Source: Gemmiger sp. An87
GTDB taxonomy: Bacteria; Bacillota; Clostridia; Oscillospirales; Ruminococcaceae
Direction: 5' to 3'
Length of the DNA: 54,257 bases
Assembly: GCF_002159185.1 (NCBI RefSeq)
Contig: NZ_NFHD01000024.1
Coordinates: forward strand, 1-54,257
The stretch's first letter is position 1, and each line of letters opens with the position of its first letter. This document shows, piece after piece, positions 7,878-17,945 of this stretch. The notes under the pieces were generated by a model. It was not told the origin of the DNA, did not search any database, and saw only the letters and a list, made by a program, of their open reading frames with translations. The translations under genes were made by a program, and so were the position numbers.

Positions 7878-8018
7878 AAATTTTCGTGCCCCCTTAAGGT
7901 CTCTCTCGGCAAACAAATTCCCACAAACGACTACCCTGAAAAGCGTGGTTCGACGCGACGCGCTCCAGGCCAAAATCAACCTGTTTCGAGCTCTAACTGC
8001 GGCGCCGGGCTGTAAATC
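7878..8018. other. Non-coding leader of unknown role
   Basis: About 140 bp between the acetyltransferase promoter and the GH13_31 terminator contain no convincing gene. The base composition is unlike a simple spacer, and a short antisense frame runs through the promoter, which argues against coding. It could be a dispersed intergenic element or an upstream control region. Confidence 0.3.
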
Positions 8019-8056
8019 ACAAAAGCAAAGGCGACACAAAGAGTGCCGCCTTTGCT
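8019..8056 (-). terminator. Terminator of the maltodextrin operon
   Basis: AGCAAAGGCG (8024-8033) and CGCCTTTGCT (8047-8056) form a 10-bp stem with an inner CAC/GTG pairing; on the minus strand the tail is TTTTGTG. Confidence 0.7.
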
Positions 8057-8073
8057 GAAGTCCGTTCAAGCTT

Positions 8074-9702
8074 TTATAAAACCCGATGCAGGATCATTGC
8101 CTCCCAGGGGCGCAAGGTTTTCTGCACCTGGTCGGGGTAGTTGCTGATCAGCACCTCGGCCGTGGTCCACTCACCCGGCAGGCTCCAGGACACATCCGTT
8201 CCCGAGAAATTGCACACCACCAGAATCTGCTCATTCTTGGTGCTCCGCCGGTAAACAAACAGCTGAGGATGTTCTTCCTCCAGCAGAGTGAAATCGCCTT
8301 CCACGAACACCGGGTATTCTTTACGCAGAGCGATCAGCTTTTTGTAATACCAGAACACCGAATCCGGATCTGCCAGAGCAGCCTCTGCATTGATGCTCGT
8401 ATAATTGGGATTCACCGGCAGCCAGGGAGTGCCGGTGGTAAACCCGGCGTTCTCCTGCCCATTCCACTGCATGGGGGTGCGGGCATTGTCTCTTCCTTTG
8501 GCGTAGATGGAGCGGAGGATCTCCTCCTCCGGGTAGCCCTCGGCCAGCCGTTTTTTATACATGTTGTGGATTTCCACATCTTGGTACTGCTCCAGCGGCA
8601 GGCGCACATTGGTCATGCCCAGCTCTTCGCCCTGATAGATGTAGGGCGTGCCCTGCATGCCGTGCAGCATGGTAGCCAGCAACTTCGCGGACTGCACCCG
8701 GTATTCGCCGTCGTCGCCCCAGCGGGAAACAATGCGGGGCAGGTCGTGGTTATCCAGGAACAGACTGTTCCAGCCGCAGCCGTGCAGACCCTGCTGCCAG
8801 CGGGCATAGCTCCGCTTCATCTTCACGAAGGGCAGCGGCGCCAGATCCCATTTGTCCTTGCCGGGCTGCTGGTCCAGCACCATCTGCTCGAACTGGAACA
8901 CCATGGAAAGCTCGCTGCCGTCCGGCGCGCTGTACAGCTTTGCCCGGGGGATATCCGCGCCCCAGGCCTCGCCCACGGTGACAAGACAGCCCTTTTGGAA
9001 GGTCTCGGCGCTCAGTTCCCGCAGAAACTCGTGCAGCCGGGGACCGTTGTTGGTAATTTTCTTGTCCGGCTCCTTGGCAATCTGGTCGATCACATCCAAC
9101 CGAAAGCCTTCCACACCCTGTTCCATCCACCACAGGATCATGTCGTAGATCTCGCGGCGCAGGGCCGGATTCTCCCAATTCAGGTCCGGCTGCTGAGGTG
9201 CGAACTGGTGGAAGTAATACTGCCCCACCTCCGGCACCCACTCCCAGGCCGGGCCGCCGAATGTGGCCTGCATGTCGTTGGGGAAAGCATCGGGCGTACC
9301 GTCTCGCCAGACGTAATAGTCATGATAGGGATTGTCCCGGCTGGTCTTTGCCTCCAAAAACCAGCGGTGCTGGTCGGAGCTGTGGTTCAACACCAGATCC
9401 ATCATGATGCCAATACCCCGCTTTTTGCCCTCTTGAATCAGCTGACGCATATCGTCAAGGTCGCCGAACATGGGGTCGATTGCTCGGTAATCGGAAATGT
9501 CGTAACCGTTGTCCACCTGGGGAGAGGCGCACACCGGCGACAGCCAGATCACGTCGATGCCCAGCGTTTTCAGATAGTCCAGCCGCTTGATGATGCCCTG
9601 CAGATCACCCACGCCGCTTCCGGTGGTATCCTGGAAGCTTTTCGGGTAAATCTGGTAGGCAACGGCGGATTTCCACCAGTCCTTTTTGGTCTTATCCAGC
9701 AT
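8074..9702 (-). CDS. Alpha-glucosidase / oligo-1,6-glucosidase (GH13_31)
   Basis: Cytoplasmic 542-residue exo-acting glucosidase releasing glucose from short isomalto- or malto-oligosaccharides. It has the GH13_31 hallmarks: AVAYQIYPKSFQD start, DLVLNHSSDQH, nucleophile D203 in GFRLDVIDQI, acid/base E245 in VGEAWG, and D320 in FLDNHDLPR. The residue after the nucleophile is Val204, the rule-of-thumb marker for alpha-1,6 rather than alpha-1,4 specificity in this subfamily. SD GGAGG precedes ATG 9702. It is the last gene of the operon, 12 bp after the HAD gene, and finishes branches left by the debranching enzymes. Trehalose-6-phosphate hydrolase is a less likely alternative. Confidence 0.88.
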   Translation of the reverse strand: MLDKTKKDWWKSAVAYQIYPKSFQDTTGSGVGDLQGIIKRLDYLKTLGIDVIWLSPVCASPQVDNGYDISDYRAIDPMFGDLDDMRQLIQEGKKRGIGIMMDLVLNHSSDQHRWFLEAKTSRDNPYHDYYVWRDGTPDAFPNDMQATFGGPAWEWVPEVGQYYFHQFAPQQPDLNWENPALRREIYDMILWWMEQGVEGFRLDVIDQIAKEPDKKITNNGPRLHEFLRELSAETFQKGCLVTVGEAWGADIPRAKLYSAPDGSELSMVFQFEQMVLDQQPGKDKWDLAPLPFVKMKRSYARWQQGLHGCGWNSLFLDNHDLPRIVSRWGDDGEYRVQSAKLLATMLHGMQGTPYIYQGEELGMTNVRLPLEQYQDVEIHNMYKKRLAEGYPEEEILRSIYAKGRDNARTPMQWNGQENAGFTTGTPWLPVNPNYTSINAEAALADPDSVFWYYKKLIALRKEYPVFVEGDFTLLEEEHPQLFVYRRSTKNEQILVVCNFSGTDVSWSLPGEWTTAEVLISNYPDQVQKTLRPWEAMILHRVL

Positions 9703-9714
9703 TGTGATTCCTCC

Positions 9715-10470
9715 TTACCACACTCCGGCCGATGCAGTGCCGGGCAATAGCGTTTGCAACAATTTTTTGTAATCTGCGCCTTCGCAGACAAGGTCGCACT
9801 CCGGCTTTTCCGTCAGGCCGTCGGTGTTCAAAAAGCAGGTACGCATCCCAAGAGCCCGGGCGGGCTGAATGTCATCGTGGACGCTGTTGCCCACCATCAT
9901 CACCTGATTGGGCCGGCAGCCACATTCCTGCAAAACCAGCCCAAAATAATCCGGCGAAGGCTTCTTCACGCCCCAGTCGGAGGAGAGAAAGATCCGGTCA
10001 AACCGGCTGCACAGCTCCAGCATGGTCATCTCCGGCCAGGTGAACAGCCTCTGTGCGTTGGACAGAAGGAACACCTTCTTCCCTGCACTGCGCAGTGTAT
10101 CCAGCATCTGGTGCACACCGGGGTACAGTTCGGCCTGATCGGTAGAGTAGGCCCGCAGCAGCATGCCCGCACCGCGCACCATTTCTCCGGTCACCCAGGG
10201 CACGCCCTTTTTGCGGAACAAGACTTCCAGCACCTGCTCCAGCGCCACTTCGCCGCAGCCGGGGCCAAAGCGTGCATCTGCCGCACGCTGGCGACGGCGC
10301 ACCTCAGCCCGGTAGGCCCGGCGCAGCTGATCGGGACCGTCATACTTGGCCCCATGATATCCGTAATAGAAGGTCATCGGCTTCCAGACCCGCTCCAGAT
10401 CCTCCTCATCGGTATGAATACGGATCAGTGTGCCATACAGGTCAAATACAACCGCGCGGATTGTTTCCAT
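9715..10470 (-). CDS. HAD-superfamily hydrolase (subfamily IA)
   Basis: A 251-residue cytoplasmic phosphatase-like protein with all four HAD motifs: DLYGTL near the N terminus (nucleophile Asp, second Asp replaced by Tyr as in many IA members), LLSNA (motif II), KKPSPDYF (motif III Lys) and VGNSVHDDI (motif IV). The alpha-helical cap lies between motifs I and II. It lacks the DLDGV context of beta-phosphoglucomutase, so hydrolysis of a sugar phosphate or a damaged phosphometabolite is more likely. It lies inside the maltodextrin operon with a strong GGGAGG SD, so it should act on a product of that pathway (inference). Confidence 0.78.
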   Translation of the reverse strand: METIRAVVFDLYGTLIRIHTDEEDLERVWKPMTFYYGYHGAKYDGPDQLRRAYRAEVRRRQRAADARFGPGCGEVALEQVLEVLFRKKGVPWVTGEMVRGAGMLLRAYSTDQAELYPGVHQMLDTLRSAGKKVFLLSNAQRLFTWPEMTMLELCSRFDRIFLSSDWGVKKPSPDYFGLVLQECGCRPNQVMMVGNSVHDDIQPARALGMRTCFLNTDGLTEKPECDLVCEGADYKKLLQTLLPGTASAGVW

Positions 10471-10489
10471 CGCTTTCCTCCCGTCTGTT

Positions 10490-12220
10490 TCACTCAGTCA
10501 TCCGGCGAATGCACACGCCACCGGGGGCAAGGGTATTTTCCCGCAGGTTCCGGTAGAACAAAGGCTCTCCTTCTCCGGGCAGCTGCCAGGGCGTTTCGCC
10601 ACAGTTGAGCAGCACCTCCACGTCGCCTCTCCGATAGCACACGTTCCGGCCCTCCGCTTCAGTCTCCGCAAAGCAAAGACCACTTTCCCGCAGTTCAGGC
10701 AGGGTTCGCCGCAGCCGGATCAGCTCTTTCAGCTGCTGAATGCGCTGCCGGTTTTCCGGCTCGTCCAGCCGGTCCCAGGGCATGCAGCGGCGGCAGTCCG
10801 GATCGTGCCCGCCGGGCAAGCCGATCTCGGTACCGTAATAAATGCTGGGGCTGCCCGGCAGGGTGAACAGCATGGCAAGCTGCTGAAAAAAGGTATTCTC
10901 ACTGCCCGCCCGGGTGAACAGCCGGTCGGTGTCGTGTGAATCCAGCAGATTGAACATCACCTGCCCGGTCTGGCGGCGGTACATGCCCAAGCAGCGGTAC
11001 AGATCCCAGGCCAATGTACGAGCGGTTCTGTCTTTGTTGGCAAAGAAGCCCTTCACCGCCTGCTGCAGCGGGTAGTTCATCACCGCGTCGTACTCGTCTC
11101 CCTCCAGCCAGGGGGAGGCGTCGTGCCAGATCTCCCCCAGCAGGTAGACGTCCGGCCGGATGGCTCGAAGCCGCCGGTGCAGCTCTTTCAAAAGCCGGTG
11201 GGACACCTCGTTGCCCACATCAAAACGGATGGCGTCCACCCCATATTCCCCCACCCATCGCTCACACAGGCCGCAGACATACTCGATGACCTCCGGCTCG
11301 TTGGTGTTCAGCTTGGGCATATTGGAAGCAAAGGCAAAGGAATAGTAGCGGCTGTCCCGGGTGTCCCGTCCGGGGGCCGGGGAGGGCCAGCGGTTCACCA
11401 TGAACCAGTTCCAGTAGCGGGAGGCCGGGCCCTTTTGCAGCACGTCCTGCCAGGGACCGAAGCTGGCCCCGCAGTGGTTGAACACCGCATCCAGCATCAC
11501 CCAGATGCCCCGCTCATGGGCGGATTTCACCAGGCGGGCAAGATCCTCATTGGTGCCGAAATCCGGGTCTACCGTTTCGTAGTCCCGGGTATCGTATTTG
11601 TGCACCGAGTCCGCCGCGAAAATGGGGTTCAGATACAGCCCGTTCACGCCCAGGCCGGCCAGATAATCCAGCTTTTCGCAGATGCCTGGCAGGTCGCCGC
11701 CGAAGCGTTCCTCATTGGTCACAGGACCAGTGCGCCAGGGGGTCTGGCAGCTGCTGGCCCCGCTGCGGCAGAACCGGTCCGGGAAAATCTGATACCACAC
11801 CGTGTCCCGCACCCATTGAGGCGGGGCGGGAATGTCTGCCGGGTTCATCCAGGGCTGATGGAACGCTGCCGGGCGCTCCTCTTTTTGGTTTTGCTCCGGC
11901 GTGCAGAAGCCGTCTTCTCCATAGAACCAGACCTCGCCGCCCTGATGCAGCTCAAAATAGTAGCGGCACCGCTTGTATGGCGGCCGGATGGTAACATTCC
12001 ACCACAGGCAGTGCTCCAGCCGCAGCGGGCCGGTGATCTCCTGCCGCTGGCCCTGCCAGCGCTCGGCACCGCCCAGAATGCCCGCCTCGAAGGGGTCGCC
12101 CCAGTGCAGAAAGACCCGCTCCACCTCGGGACCGGTCTGCAAACGCAAAATCAGCTCATCCGGATTCAATGCATAGCTGTAAGGGGCCTGAGCCCGGTGA
12201 AAGACCGCCGCGAAATTCAT
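10490..12220 (-). CDS. Cyclomaltodextrinase / neopullulanase (GH13_20)
   Basis: A 576-residue intracellular enzyme cleaving cyclodextrins, maltodextrins and pullulan. An N-terminal CBM34-like beta domain of about 120 residues (needed for dimerisation in this family) precedes the GH13 barrel: DTVWYQIFPDRF, LDAVFNHCG, nucleophile D334 in IRFDVGNEVSH, acid/base E363 in LLGEIWHDASPWL and D430 in LLDSHDTDR. The GNEVSH and EIWHDA strings are typical of GH13_20. The start ATG shares one base with the malQ stop (TAATG), so translation is coupled. No signal peptide. Confidence 0.88.
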   Translation of the reverse strand: MNFAAVFHRAQAPYSYALNPDELILRLQTGPEVERVFLHWGDPFEAGILGGAERWQGQRQEITGPLRLEHCLWWNVTIRPPYKRCRYYFELHQGGEVWFYGEDGFCTPEQNQKEERPAAFHQPWMNPADIPAPPQWVRDTVWYQIFPDRFCRSGASSCQTPWRTGPVTNEERFGGDLPGICEKLDYLAGLGVNGLYLNPIFAADSVHKYDTRDYETVDPDFGTNEDLARLVKSAHERGIWVMLDAVFNHCGASFGPWQDVLQKGPASRYWNWFMVNRWPSPAPGRDTRDSRYYSFAFASNMPKLNTNEPEVIEYVCGLCERWVGEYGVDAIRFDVGNEVSHRLLKELHRRLRAIRPDVYLLGEIWHDASPWLEGDEYDAVMNYPLQQAVKGFFANKDRTARTLAWDLYRCLGMYRRQTGQVMFNLLDSHDTDRLFTRAGSENTFFQQLAMLFTLPGSPSIYYGTEIGLPGGHDPDCRRCMPWDRLDEPENRQRIQQLKELIRLRRTLPELRESGLCFAETEAEGRNVCYRRGDVEVLLNCGETPWQLPGEGEPLFYRNLRENTLAPGGVCIRRMTE

Positions 12221-13680
12221 TATGCTTTCCTCCGCTGTAAGATGGCGGGCCGCAGCGCACGCAGCGCACGGGCCGCCCGGTCAAAATCAGCCAGTCGCCA
12301 CTCCCAGTTGGGGGAGCCCACGGTGCCGGGGGTATTCATGCGGGCACTGGCGTTCAGCTCCATTATATCCTGCACAGGCAGGATGGTCCAGTCCGCCGGG
12401 CTTGCCAGCGCACAGCGGTTCAGCCGCTCCACCACGCTGCCGGTACCGAAGCCCTGCCGCTTCAGCCAGCGGCGCAGCTTTCGCCGGTGCGCCACAGGCA
12501 GGCTTTCGTACCATTCCTTTAGGGTTGCATTGTCGTGGGTACCGGTGTAATGAATCTGGCAGGCCCGGTTCGAGCCGGTGTCCCGCACATATTTGCCGGA
12601 AGCATCCAGCACAAATTCCAACACCTTCATGCCCTTTAAGTGGTAGTGGTCCCGCAGCTCCAGCACCTCCGGGCGCAGGTCGCCCAGATCCTCCGCCACC
12701 AGTTCCAAACCCGGAATCTTTTCATACAGGGTATCCAGCACCGCATAACCCGGCGCTTCGATCCACTCGCCCTCAATGGCGGTGGGGCAAGAGGCCGGAA
12801 TCTTCCAGTAGGTATCGAATGCCCGGAAGTGATCGATGCGGATGATGTCAAACAGCTTCTGATTGTATCCGATGCGCTCCACCCAGAAGGCAAAGCCGTC
12901 TTTTTGCATCTTCTCCCAGTTGTAGATGGGGTTGCCCCACCTCTGGCCGGTGGCGCTGAAATAATCCGGCGGTACCCCGGCGATGAAGGTGGGGCGGCCG
13001 TCCTCATCCAGCAGGAAGTTCTCCCGCCCGGCCCAGACGTCCACCGAGTCCACGCCCACATAGAAGGGCACGTCGCCCATGATGCGCACGCCCTTCTGAT
13101 GGGCATATTCCCGCACAGCCTTCCACTGGTTCAGAAACTGATACTGCAAAAAGCTGTGGTAGGCAATTTCTTCGGCAAACTCACTCAGGTCTCCCTGCCG
13201 AGTCTGGGGCCAGTCCCGCTGCCACTGGGGCCATTCCAGCCAGCAGCGGCTTTCGTTTGCCTTTTTGAAGGCGCGGAATACGCTGTAATTCTGCACCCAA
13301 TCCTGCCGGGCAAAGGCGTTGTACTCCTCGTCCGGCTGGAAGGCGGCGCAGGCAGCCCGCAGCAGCGGCTCCTTCCAGGCGCGCACCGTTTCATATTCCA
13401 CCCGGCCCGGGTTGGCCCCGGCAAACTCCGGCACCTCGGGCAAAAGGCCCTGCTGTGCCAGCAGTTCCAGGCTCAGATAAAGCTCATCCCCCGCGCAGGA
13501 GGAATAGGGCTGATAGGGGGAGTTGCCGTAACCGGTGGGGTTCAGGGGCAGAATCTGCCAGATGCTCACCCCATTCCCGGCCAGCAGGTCAATCCACTCG
13601 TATGCCGACCGGCCCAGCTCCCCCACCCCGGTGCGGGATGGGAGAGAGGATACCGCCAGCAGAATTCCTGTTTCTTTCAT
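12220..13680 (-). CDS. malQ: 4-alpha-glucanotransferase (GH77)
   Basis: Disproportionates maltodextrins, moving glucan segments so that short chains become long enough for phosphorylase. The 486-residue length matches bacterial amylomaltase. Signature strings are SSLPSRTGVGELG, PLNPTGYGNSPYQPYS, and the catalytic D283 (RIDHFRAF), E330 (VAEDLGDL) and D383 (YTGTHDNAT). It lies between phosphorylase (10-bp gap) and GH13_20 (1-bp overlap) in the operon. Confidence 0.95.
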   Translation of the reverse strand: MKETGILLAVSSLPSRTGVGELGRSAYEWIDLLAGNGVSIWQILPLNPTGYGNSPYQPYSSCAGDELYLSLELLAQQGLLPEVPEFAGANPGRVEYETVRAWKEPLLRAACAAFQPDEEYNAFARQDWVQNYSVFRAFKKANESRCWLEWPQWQRDWPQTRQGDLSEFAEEIAYHSFLQYQFLNQWKAVREYAHQKGVRIMGDVPFYVGVDSVDVWAGRENFLLDEDGRPTFIAGVPPDYFSATGQRWGNPIYNWEKMQKDGFAFWVERIGYNQKLFDIIRIDHFRAFDTYWKIPASCPTAIEGEWIEAPGYAVLDTLYEKIPGLELVAEDLGDLRPEVLELRDHYHLKGMKVLEFVLDASGKYVRDTGSNRACQIHYTGTHDNATLKEWYESLPVAHRRKLRRWLKRQGFGTGSVVERLNRCALASPADWTILPVQDIMELNASARMNTPGTVGSPNWEWRLADFDRAARALRALRPAILQRRKA

Positions 13681-13690
13681 TCGATCATCC

Positions 13691-15949
13691 TCACAGATGC
13701 CAGATATCCTGATTGTACTCGGCGATGGTGCGGTCGGAAGAGAAGAAGCCCGCCTTGGCGATGTTCACCAGGGTCTTGCGGCTCCAGGTCAGCTCGTCCT
13801 CGTAATCCGCCAGCATCGCTTCCTTCTTCTGGATGTATTCCTTCACATCCAGAAGGGTCATGAACCAGTCCTTGCTTACGATCTCCTTATACAGGCGGCA
13901 CAGGCTTTCCACATCGCCGATGCGGATCATCTTTTTGTCGATGATGAAGTCCACCAGACGGGTGATCTCCTCATCGCCGTCGTAGAGAGCAGCAGAGGAA
14001 TAGGCCTGCTCGTCGTACAGGCGGATAACCTCCTCGGAGCTCTTGCCGAAGGAATAGATGTTCTCCTCGCCTACCAGCTGGGCAATCTCCACGTTTGCGC
14101 CGTCCCGGGTGCCCAGAGTGAGCGCGCCGTTGAGCATGAATTTCATGTTGCCGGTGCCGGAGGCCTCCTTGGAGGCCAAACTGATCTGCTCGGAGATGTC
14201 GCAGGCAGGGATCAGCTTTTCCGCCTTGGTCACGTTGTAGTTCTCTACCATGACCACCTTCAGATAGGGGCTGACCTGCGGGTCGCTTTCGATCAGCTGA
14301 GAAAGGCAGAGAATCAGGTGGATGATGTCCTTGGCGATGGTGTAGGCCGGGGCCGCCTTAGCACCAAAGATCATGGTGATGGGGCGGGCGGGAAGCTTGC
14401 CGGCCTTGATCTCCAGATACTTGTAGATGGCGTACAGGGCGTTCATCTGCTGACGCTTGTACTCGTGCAGACGCTTGACTTGAATGTCGAAGATGGAATC
14501 GGCGTTCAGCTCCACGCCCTGGGTTGCTTTGAGGTAGCGGGCAAGCGCCTGCTTGTTTTCGGTCTTGATGCGGCGCAGCTGGTGCAGCACCTCTTCATCG
14601 TTCTGAAAGGCCAGCAGCTTTTCCAGCTCCGCCGCATCCTTTTTGAAGCCGGGGCCGATCAGGCTCTCGATGAAGGCGGCCAGGGGCTGGTTGCAGTGGA
14701 GCAGCCAGCGGCGGAAGGTGATGCCGTTGGTCTTGTTGTTGAACTTTTCCGGGTACAGCTCGTAGAAGGGCCGCAGCTCGGATTCCTTCAAAATCTCGGT
14801 GTGCAGAGCAGCCACGCCGTTCACGCTGTAGCCGTAGTGGATGTCGATGTGAGCCATGTGCACCCGGTCCTGATCGTCCAGAATGGCGACCCGGGGATCG
14901 TCGCTCACCTGCTTTGCCCGCTTGTCCAGTTCCTCGATGATAGGTACCAGCTGGGGCACTGCCTTGCGCATAAAATCCATGGGCCACTTTTCCAGCGCCT
15001 CGGCCAGAATGGTGTGGTTGGTGTAGGCGCAGGTCAGGCTCACCTCACGGATGGCGTCGTCCATGCTCATGCCCTCGGCGGTGAGCAGGCGGATCAGCTC
15101 GGGGATAATCATGGTGGGGTGGGTATCGTTGATCTGCACCGCCACAGATTCATGCAGCTTCTCGATGCTGCCGCCCCGCTCTCGGGTCTCCTTCAGAATC
15201 AGCTGGGCGGTGCTGCTCACCAGGAAGTACTGCTGGTACACCCGCAGCAGGCGGCCCGCCTCGTCGCTGTCGTCCGGGTAGAGGAACAGGGTCAGGTTGT
15301 GGGCGATGTCGCTCTTGTCAAAGGAGATGCCATCTCCGATGATGGATTCATCCACGGTCTCCACATCGAACAGGTGCAGGCTGTTGCGCTGGCCGTTATA
15401 ACCGGGCACGCCCACATCGTACATCACAGAACGCAGCGAAAAACCGCCGAAGGGCACGGTGAAGCGCACACCGGTATCGGTGAGCCAGCTTTCCGGGGTG
15501 ATCCAGGGATTCTTTTCTTCCTTCTGCTTGTTGTTCTCCAGCTTCTGGTAGAACAGTCCGTCGTGGTAGTTCAGACCCGCACCGTCGCCGCACAGATTCA
15601 GCGTGGCGATGGAATCCAGAAAACAGGCGGCCAGACGGCCCAGACCGCCGTTGCCCAGCGAGGGCTCGTTCTCCGCTTCCTCAATTACGGTGAGCTCGCG
15701 GCCGTGCTTGGCCAGCAGCTCTTTTGCCTCGTCAAACAGGCCCAAATTGATCAGGTTGTTGCTGAGCAGCTTGCCGATCAGAAATTCCGCCGATACATAA
15801 TACAGCTTGCGCTTGCCCTCAGTACGGGGCATAGCGGCCAGCTGCTCCTTGCTGTAGAGCATCAGCGCGGTGTAGACTTCCCGATCGGTGGCAGTGTCCA
15901 GATTTTTGCCGTAGTGCTTATTCAGAATGCTCTGCAGTCTCTGTTCCAT
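13691..15949 (-). CDS. glgP: Glycogen/maltodextrin phosphorylase (GT35)
   Basis: Phosphorolyses alpha-1,4-glucan ends to glucose-1-phosphate. The pyridoxal-phosphate site [16 protein letters not shown] carries Lys603; [15 protein letters not shown] and INDTHPTM are further family signatures. At 752 residues it is shorter than animal or E. coli enzymes but normal for clostridia, which lack the N-terminal regulatory extension. ATG 15949 follows AGAGGGAAAGG; longer upstream frames lack homology. It acts with the GH133 and pullulanase debranchers encoded just upstream. Confidence 0.95.
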   Translation of the reverse strand: MEQRLQSILNKHYGKNLDTATDREVYTALMLYSKEQLAAMPRTEGKRKLYYVSAEFLIGKLLSNNLINLGLFDEAKELLAKHGRELTVIEEAENEPSLGNGGLGRLAACFLDSIATLNLCGDGAGLNYHDGLFYQKLENNKQKEEKNPWITPESWLTDTGVRFTVPFGGFSLRSVMYDVGVPGYNGQRNSLHLFDVETVDESIIGDGISFDKSDIAHNLTLFLYPDDSDEAGRLLRVYQQYFLVSSTAQLILKETRERGGSIEKLHESVAVQINDTHPTMIIPELIRLLTAEGMSMDDAIREVSLTCAYTNHTILAEALEKWPMDFMRKAVPQLVPIIEELDKRAKQVSDDPRVAILDDQDRVHMAHIDIHYGYSVNGVAALHTEILKESELRPFYELYPEKFNNKTNGITFRRWLLHCNQPLAAFIESLIGPGFKKDAAELEKLLAFQNDEEVLHQLRRIKTENKQALARYLKATQGVELNADSIFDIQVKRLHEYKRQQMNALYAIYKYLEIKAGKLPARPITMIFGAKAAPAYTIAKDIIHLILCLSQLIESDPQVSPYLKVVMVENYNVTKAEKLIPACDISEQISLASKEASGTGNMKFMLNGALTLGTRDGANVEIAQLVGEENIYSFGKSSEEVIRLYDEQAYSSAALYDGDEEITRLVDFIIDKKMIRIGDVESLCRLYKEIVSKDWFMTLLDVKEYIQKKEAMLADYEDELTWSRKTLVNIAKAGFFSSDRTIAEYNQDIWHL

Positions 15950-15971
15950 ATACCTTTCCCTCTCATTTCTC

Positions 15972-17921
15972 TCAGTGTTTCGGTTGGGAACGTTCCAGGG
16001 CTTCGTATACCCGCAACAGCTCGCCCACGCTCCACGCCTGGGCAAAGCAGCCCCGGGAGGCGGTGGGGATTTCCCCGTCGTAAATTTCCGGCAGCTGACC
16101 GGCGCACCCCTCTCTGAGCGCCGGTTCCAGTGCAGCCATCTGCTGCTTTACCTGCCGTTTTGCCTGTGCTGAATATTCGTTCACTTTTAAATAGGCCAGA
16201 TACCAGGCTCCCAACGGGAAGGGCCACACCGTTCCCTGATGGTAGGCCAGATCTCGCTGCTGCTGCGGCCCGCCGTAGGTGGGATGGAATTCCTCATCTT
16301 CCGGCGAAAGCGTCCGCAGGCCCACCGGCGTGTACAGGTGGTGAAGAACCGTTTGCACAACCTGCTTTTCCTGCCGGGGCTCCAGCATGGTGAAGGGCAT
16401 GGACACGGCCCAGATCTGGTTGCAGCGAATCTGCTCGTCGGCCTTTGTGCCGGAGACCAGATCTTTCAAGTATCCCTTGTCCTCCATCCAGAACTGGCGC
16501 ACAAAGCTTTCCCGTACTTTTTCCGCCAGCTCGCCGTAGCTTTGCCCGGCCTCGCCCATCTCGGAGGCCAGCCGCTCCATGATCCGCAGCGCGTTGTACC
16601 AGTAGGCGTTGATTTCCACCGGTTTGCCGTGGCGGGGGGTGGGCAGGATGTCACCGATGCGCACATCCATCCAGGTCACCTGATCCAGCCCCTGCCCGGC
16701 GGCGATCAGACCATCCGGCTCCATGTGGATGCCGAACTCCGTGCCCTTTTGGTAACCCTCTATGATCCGCTTCATCACCGGCCAGCCTTTTTGCACAAAG
16801 GCTTCGTCGCCGGTGTAAGAGCGGTAGAGCCAGATGCAGTTGATGAACAGCAGCGCCGCGTCCACCGTGTTGTACATGGGCTCGTTGCCCCCTTCCGGAA
16901 AGAGGTTCGGCATCAGGCCGCCCCGCTCGTGCTCCAGGAAGGTGGTGAGGATGCTCTTTGCATCCTCGTACCGGCCGGTGGCCAGGGTGCAGCCGGGCAG
17001 GGCGATCATGGTGTCCCGCCCCCAGTCCTCAAAGAAGGGGTAGCCCGCCAGAATCGTTTTTGCCCCGGTGGAGGCCCGCTGGGTGATGAAGGCGTCGGCG
17101 CTCACCGCCAGCTGACGGGCCGCCGGGTGACGGCATCCGCTCTGCTGTTCCAGCGCCCGCAGCCGCTTTTTGGCGTTTTGCAGCACCTTACCAGCGGCAG
17201 ACAGCTCCTGTTCCAGCGAGAACACCATGTCCAGCGTTTTCTCCACTCCCGCCGGAACGGCAATGGAAATCTGCACGTTCGATGCCGTATGCCCGGCAGC
17301 CCGACGGCCGTCACAGGCATCGTAGGCATACCAGAGTGTCTGGCGGCGCAGGGGTGTTTCCTGCAATTGGCCGTTGGTTTTGATGCGCAACCGCAGCCCG
17401 GCGGATTCCACCGCGCCCTCCCGGAAAACAAACCGCTGCCGGGCGCTCAGGTCATTGCCCTTGGGCACGAACTGCATCCAGGGCGTGACGGTGAGGGTGC
17501 AGTCCGCACCGGATTCATTGCCGATGCGGTAGCGCACCGCCAGGGTGTTGCGCTCCCAGTCCAGCGCCAGCTCCTTTTCCACCCGTACGCCGTTCAGCTG
17601 ATACCACCAATGGGGCAGACCGTCCACCTCCATACTGCACAAATGCTTCCAGCCCTCCTCCGCCGGAAGGCCCCGGAACTGCTGGCTGGACAGATGCTCC
17701 ATCCCGTTCCCGGTTTCCAGAACCTCCTCCAGCCGGTGGATCAGGTTCCAGCGATGGTTGGGCGCCTGGGTGCAGGCCATCAGCACCGCGTGGTCGTTGC
17801 GGGCGGCAGCGCCGGTGATGGTCTGGGAGGAAAAACCGCCCAGACCGTTGGTCACCAGCCAGCAGCTTTCCTGCCCGCGTTCCTGACTGCGAAAATCCTG
17901 TTTTCCATATATAAACCGCAT
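15972..17921 (-). CDS. Glycogen debranching enzyme (GH133 amylo-alpha-1,6-glucosidase)
   Basis: Removes alpha-1,6 branch stubs from glycogen. The N-terminal domain ([21 protein letters not shown]) is the beta-sandwich of the archaeal/bacterial type, and the C-terminal (alpha/alpha)6 barrel carries [31 protein letters not shown] and [18 protein letters not shown]. The 649-residue size fits the single-function debranchers (no GH13 transferase half, unlike eukaryotic enzymes). SD GAGGGG precedes ATG 17921. Having both this enzyme and pullulanase in one operon suggests that branched, glycogen-like polymer is a true substrate. Confidence 0.92.
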   Translation of the reverse strand: MRFIYGKQDFRSQERGQESCWLVTNGLGGFSSQTITGAAARNDHAVLMACTQAPNHRWNLIHRLEEVLETGNGMEHLSSQQFRGLPAEEGWKHLCSMEVDGLPHWWYQLNGVRVEKELALDWERNTLAVRYRIGNESGADCTLTVTPWMQFVPKGNDLSARQRFVFREGAVESAGLRLRIKTNGQLQETPLRRQTLWYAYDACDGRRAAGHTASNVQISIAVPAGVEKTLDMVFSLEQELSAAGKVLQNAKKRLRALEQQSGCRHPAARQLAVSADAFITQRASTGAKTILAGYPFFEDWGRDTMIALPGCTLATGRYEDAKSILTTFLEHERGGLMPNLFPEGGNEPMYNTVDAALLFINCIWLYRSYTGDEAFVQKGWPVMKRIIEGYQKGTEFGIHMEPDGLIAAGQGLDQVTWMDVRIGDILPTPRHGKPVEINAYWYNALRIMERLASEMGEAGQSYGELAEKVRESFVRQFWMEDKGYLKDLVSGTKADEQIRCNQIWAVSMPFTMLEPRQEKQVVQTVLHHLYTPVGLRTLSPEDEEFHPTYGGPQQQRDLAYHQGTVWPFPLGAWYLAYLKVNEYSAQAKRQVKQQMAALEPALREGCAGQLPEIYDGEIPTASRGCFAQAWSVGELLRVYEALERSQPKH

Positions 17922-17945
17922 TGGTTTCCCCTCTTATACTTGTTG

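Noticed and set aside
7851-8069. 72-codon minus-strand frame in the acetyltransferase leader
   Set aside because: It runs through the -35 and -10 boxes and the terminator hairpin, so it is very unlikely to be translated.
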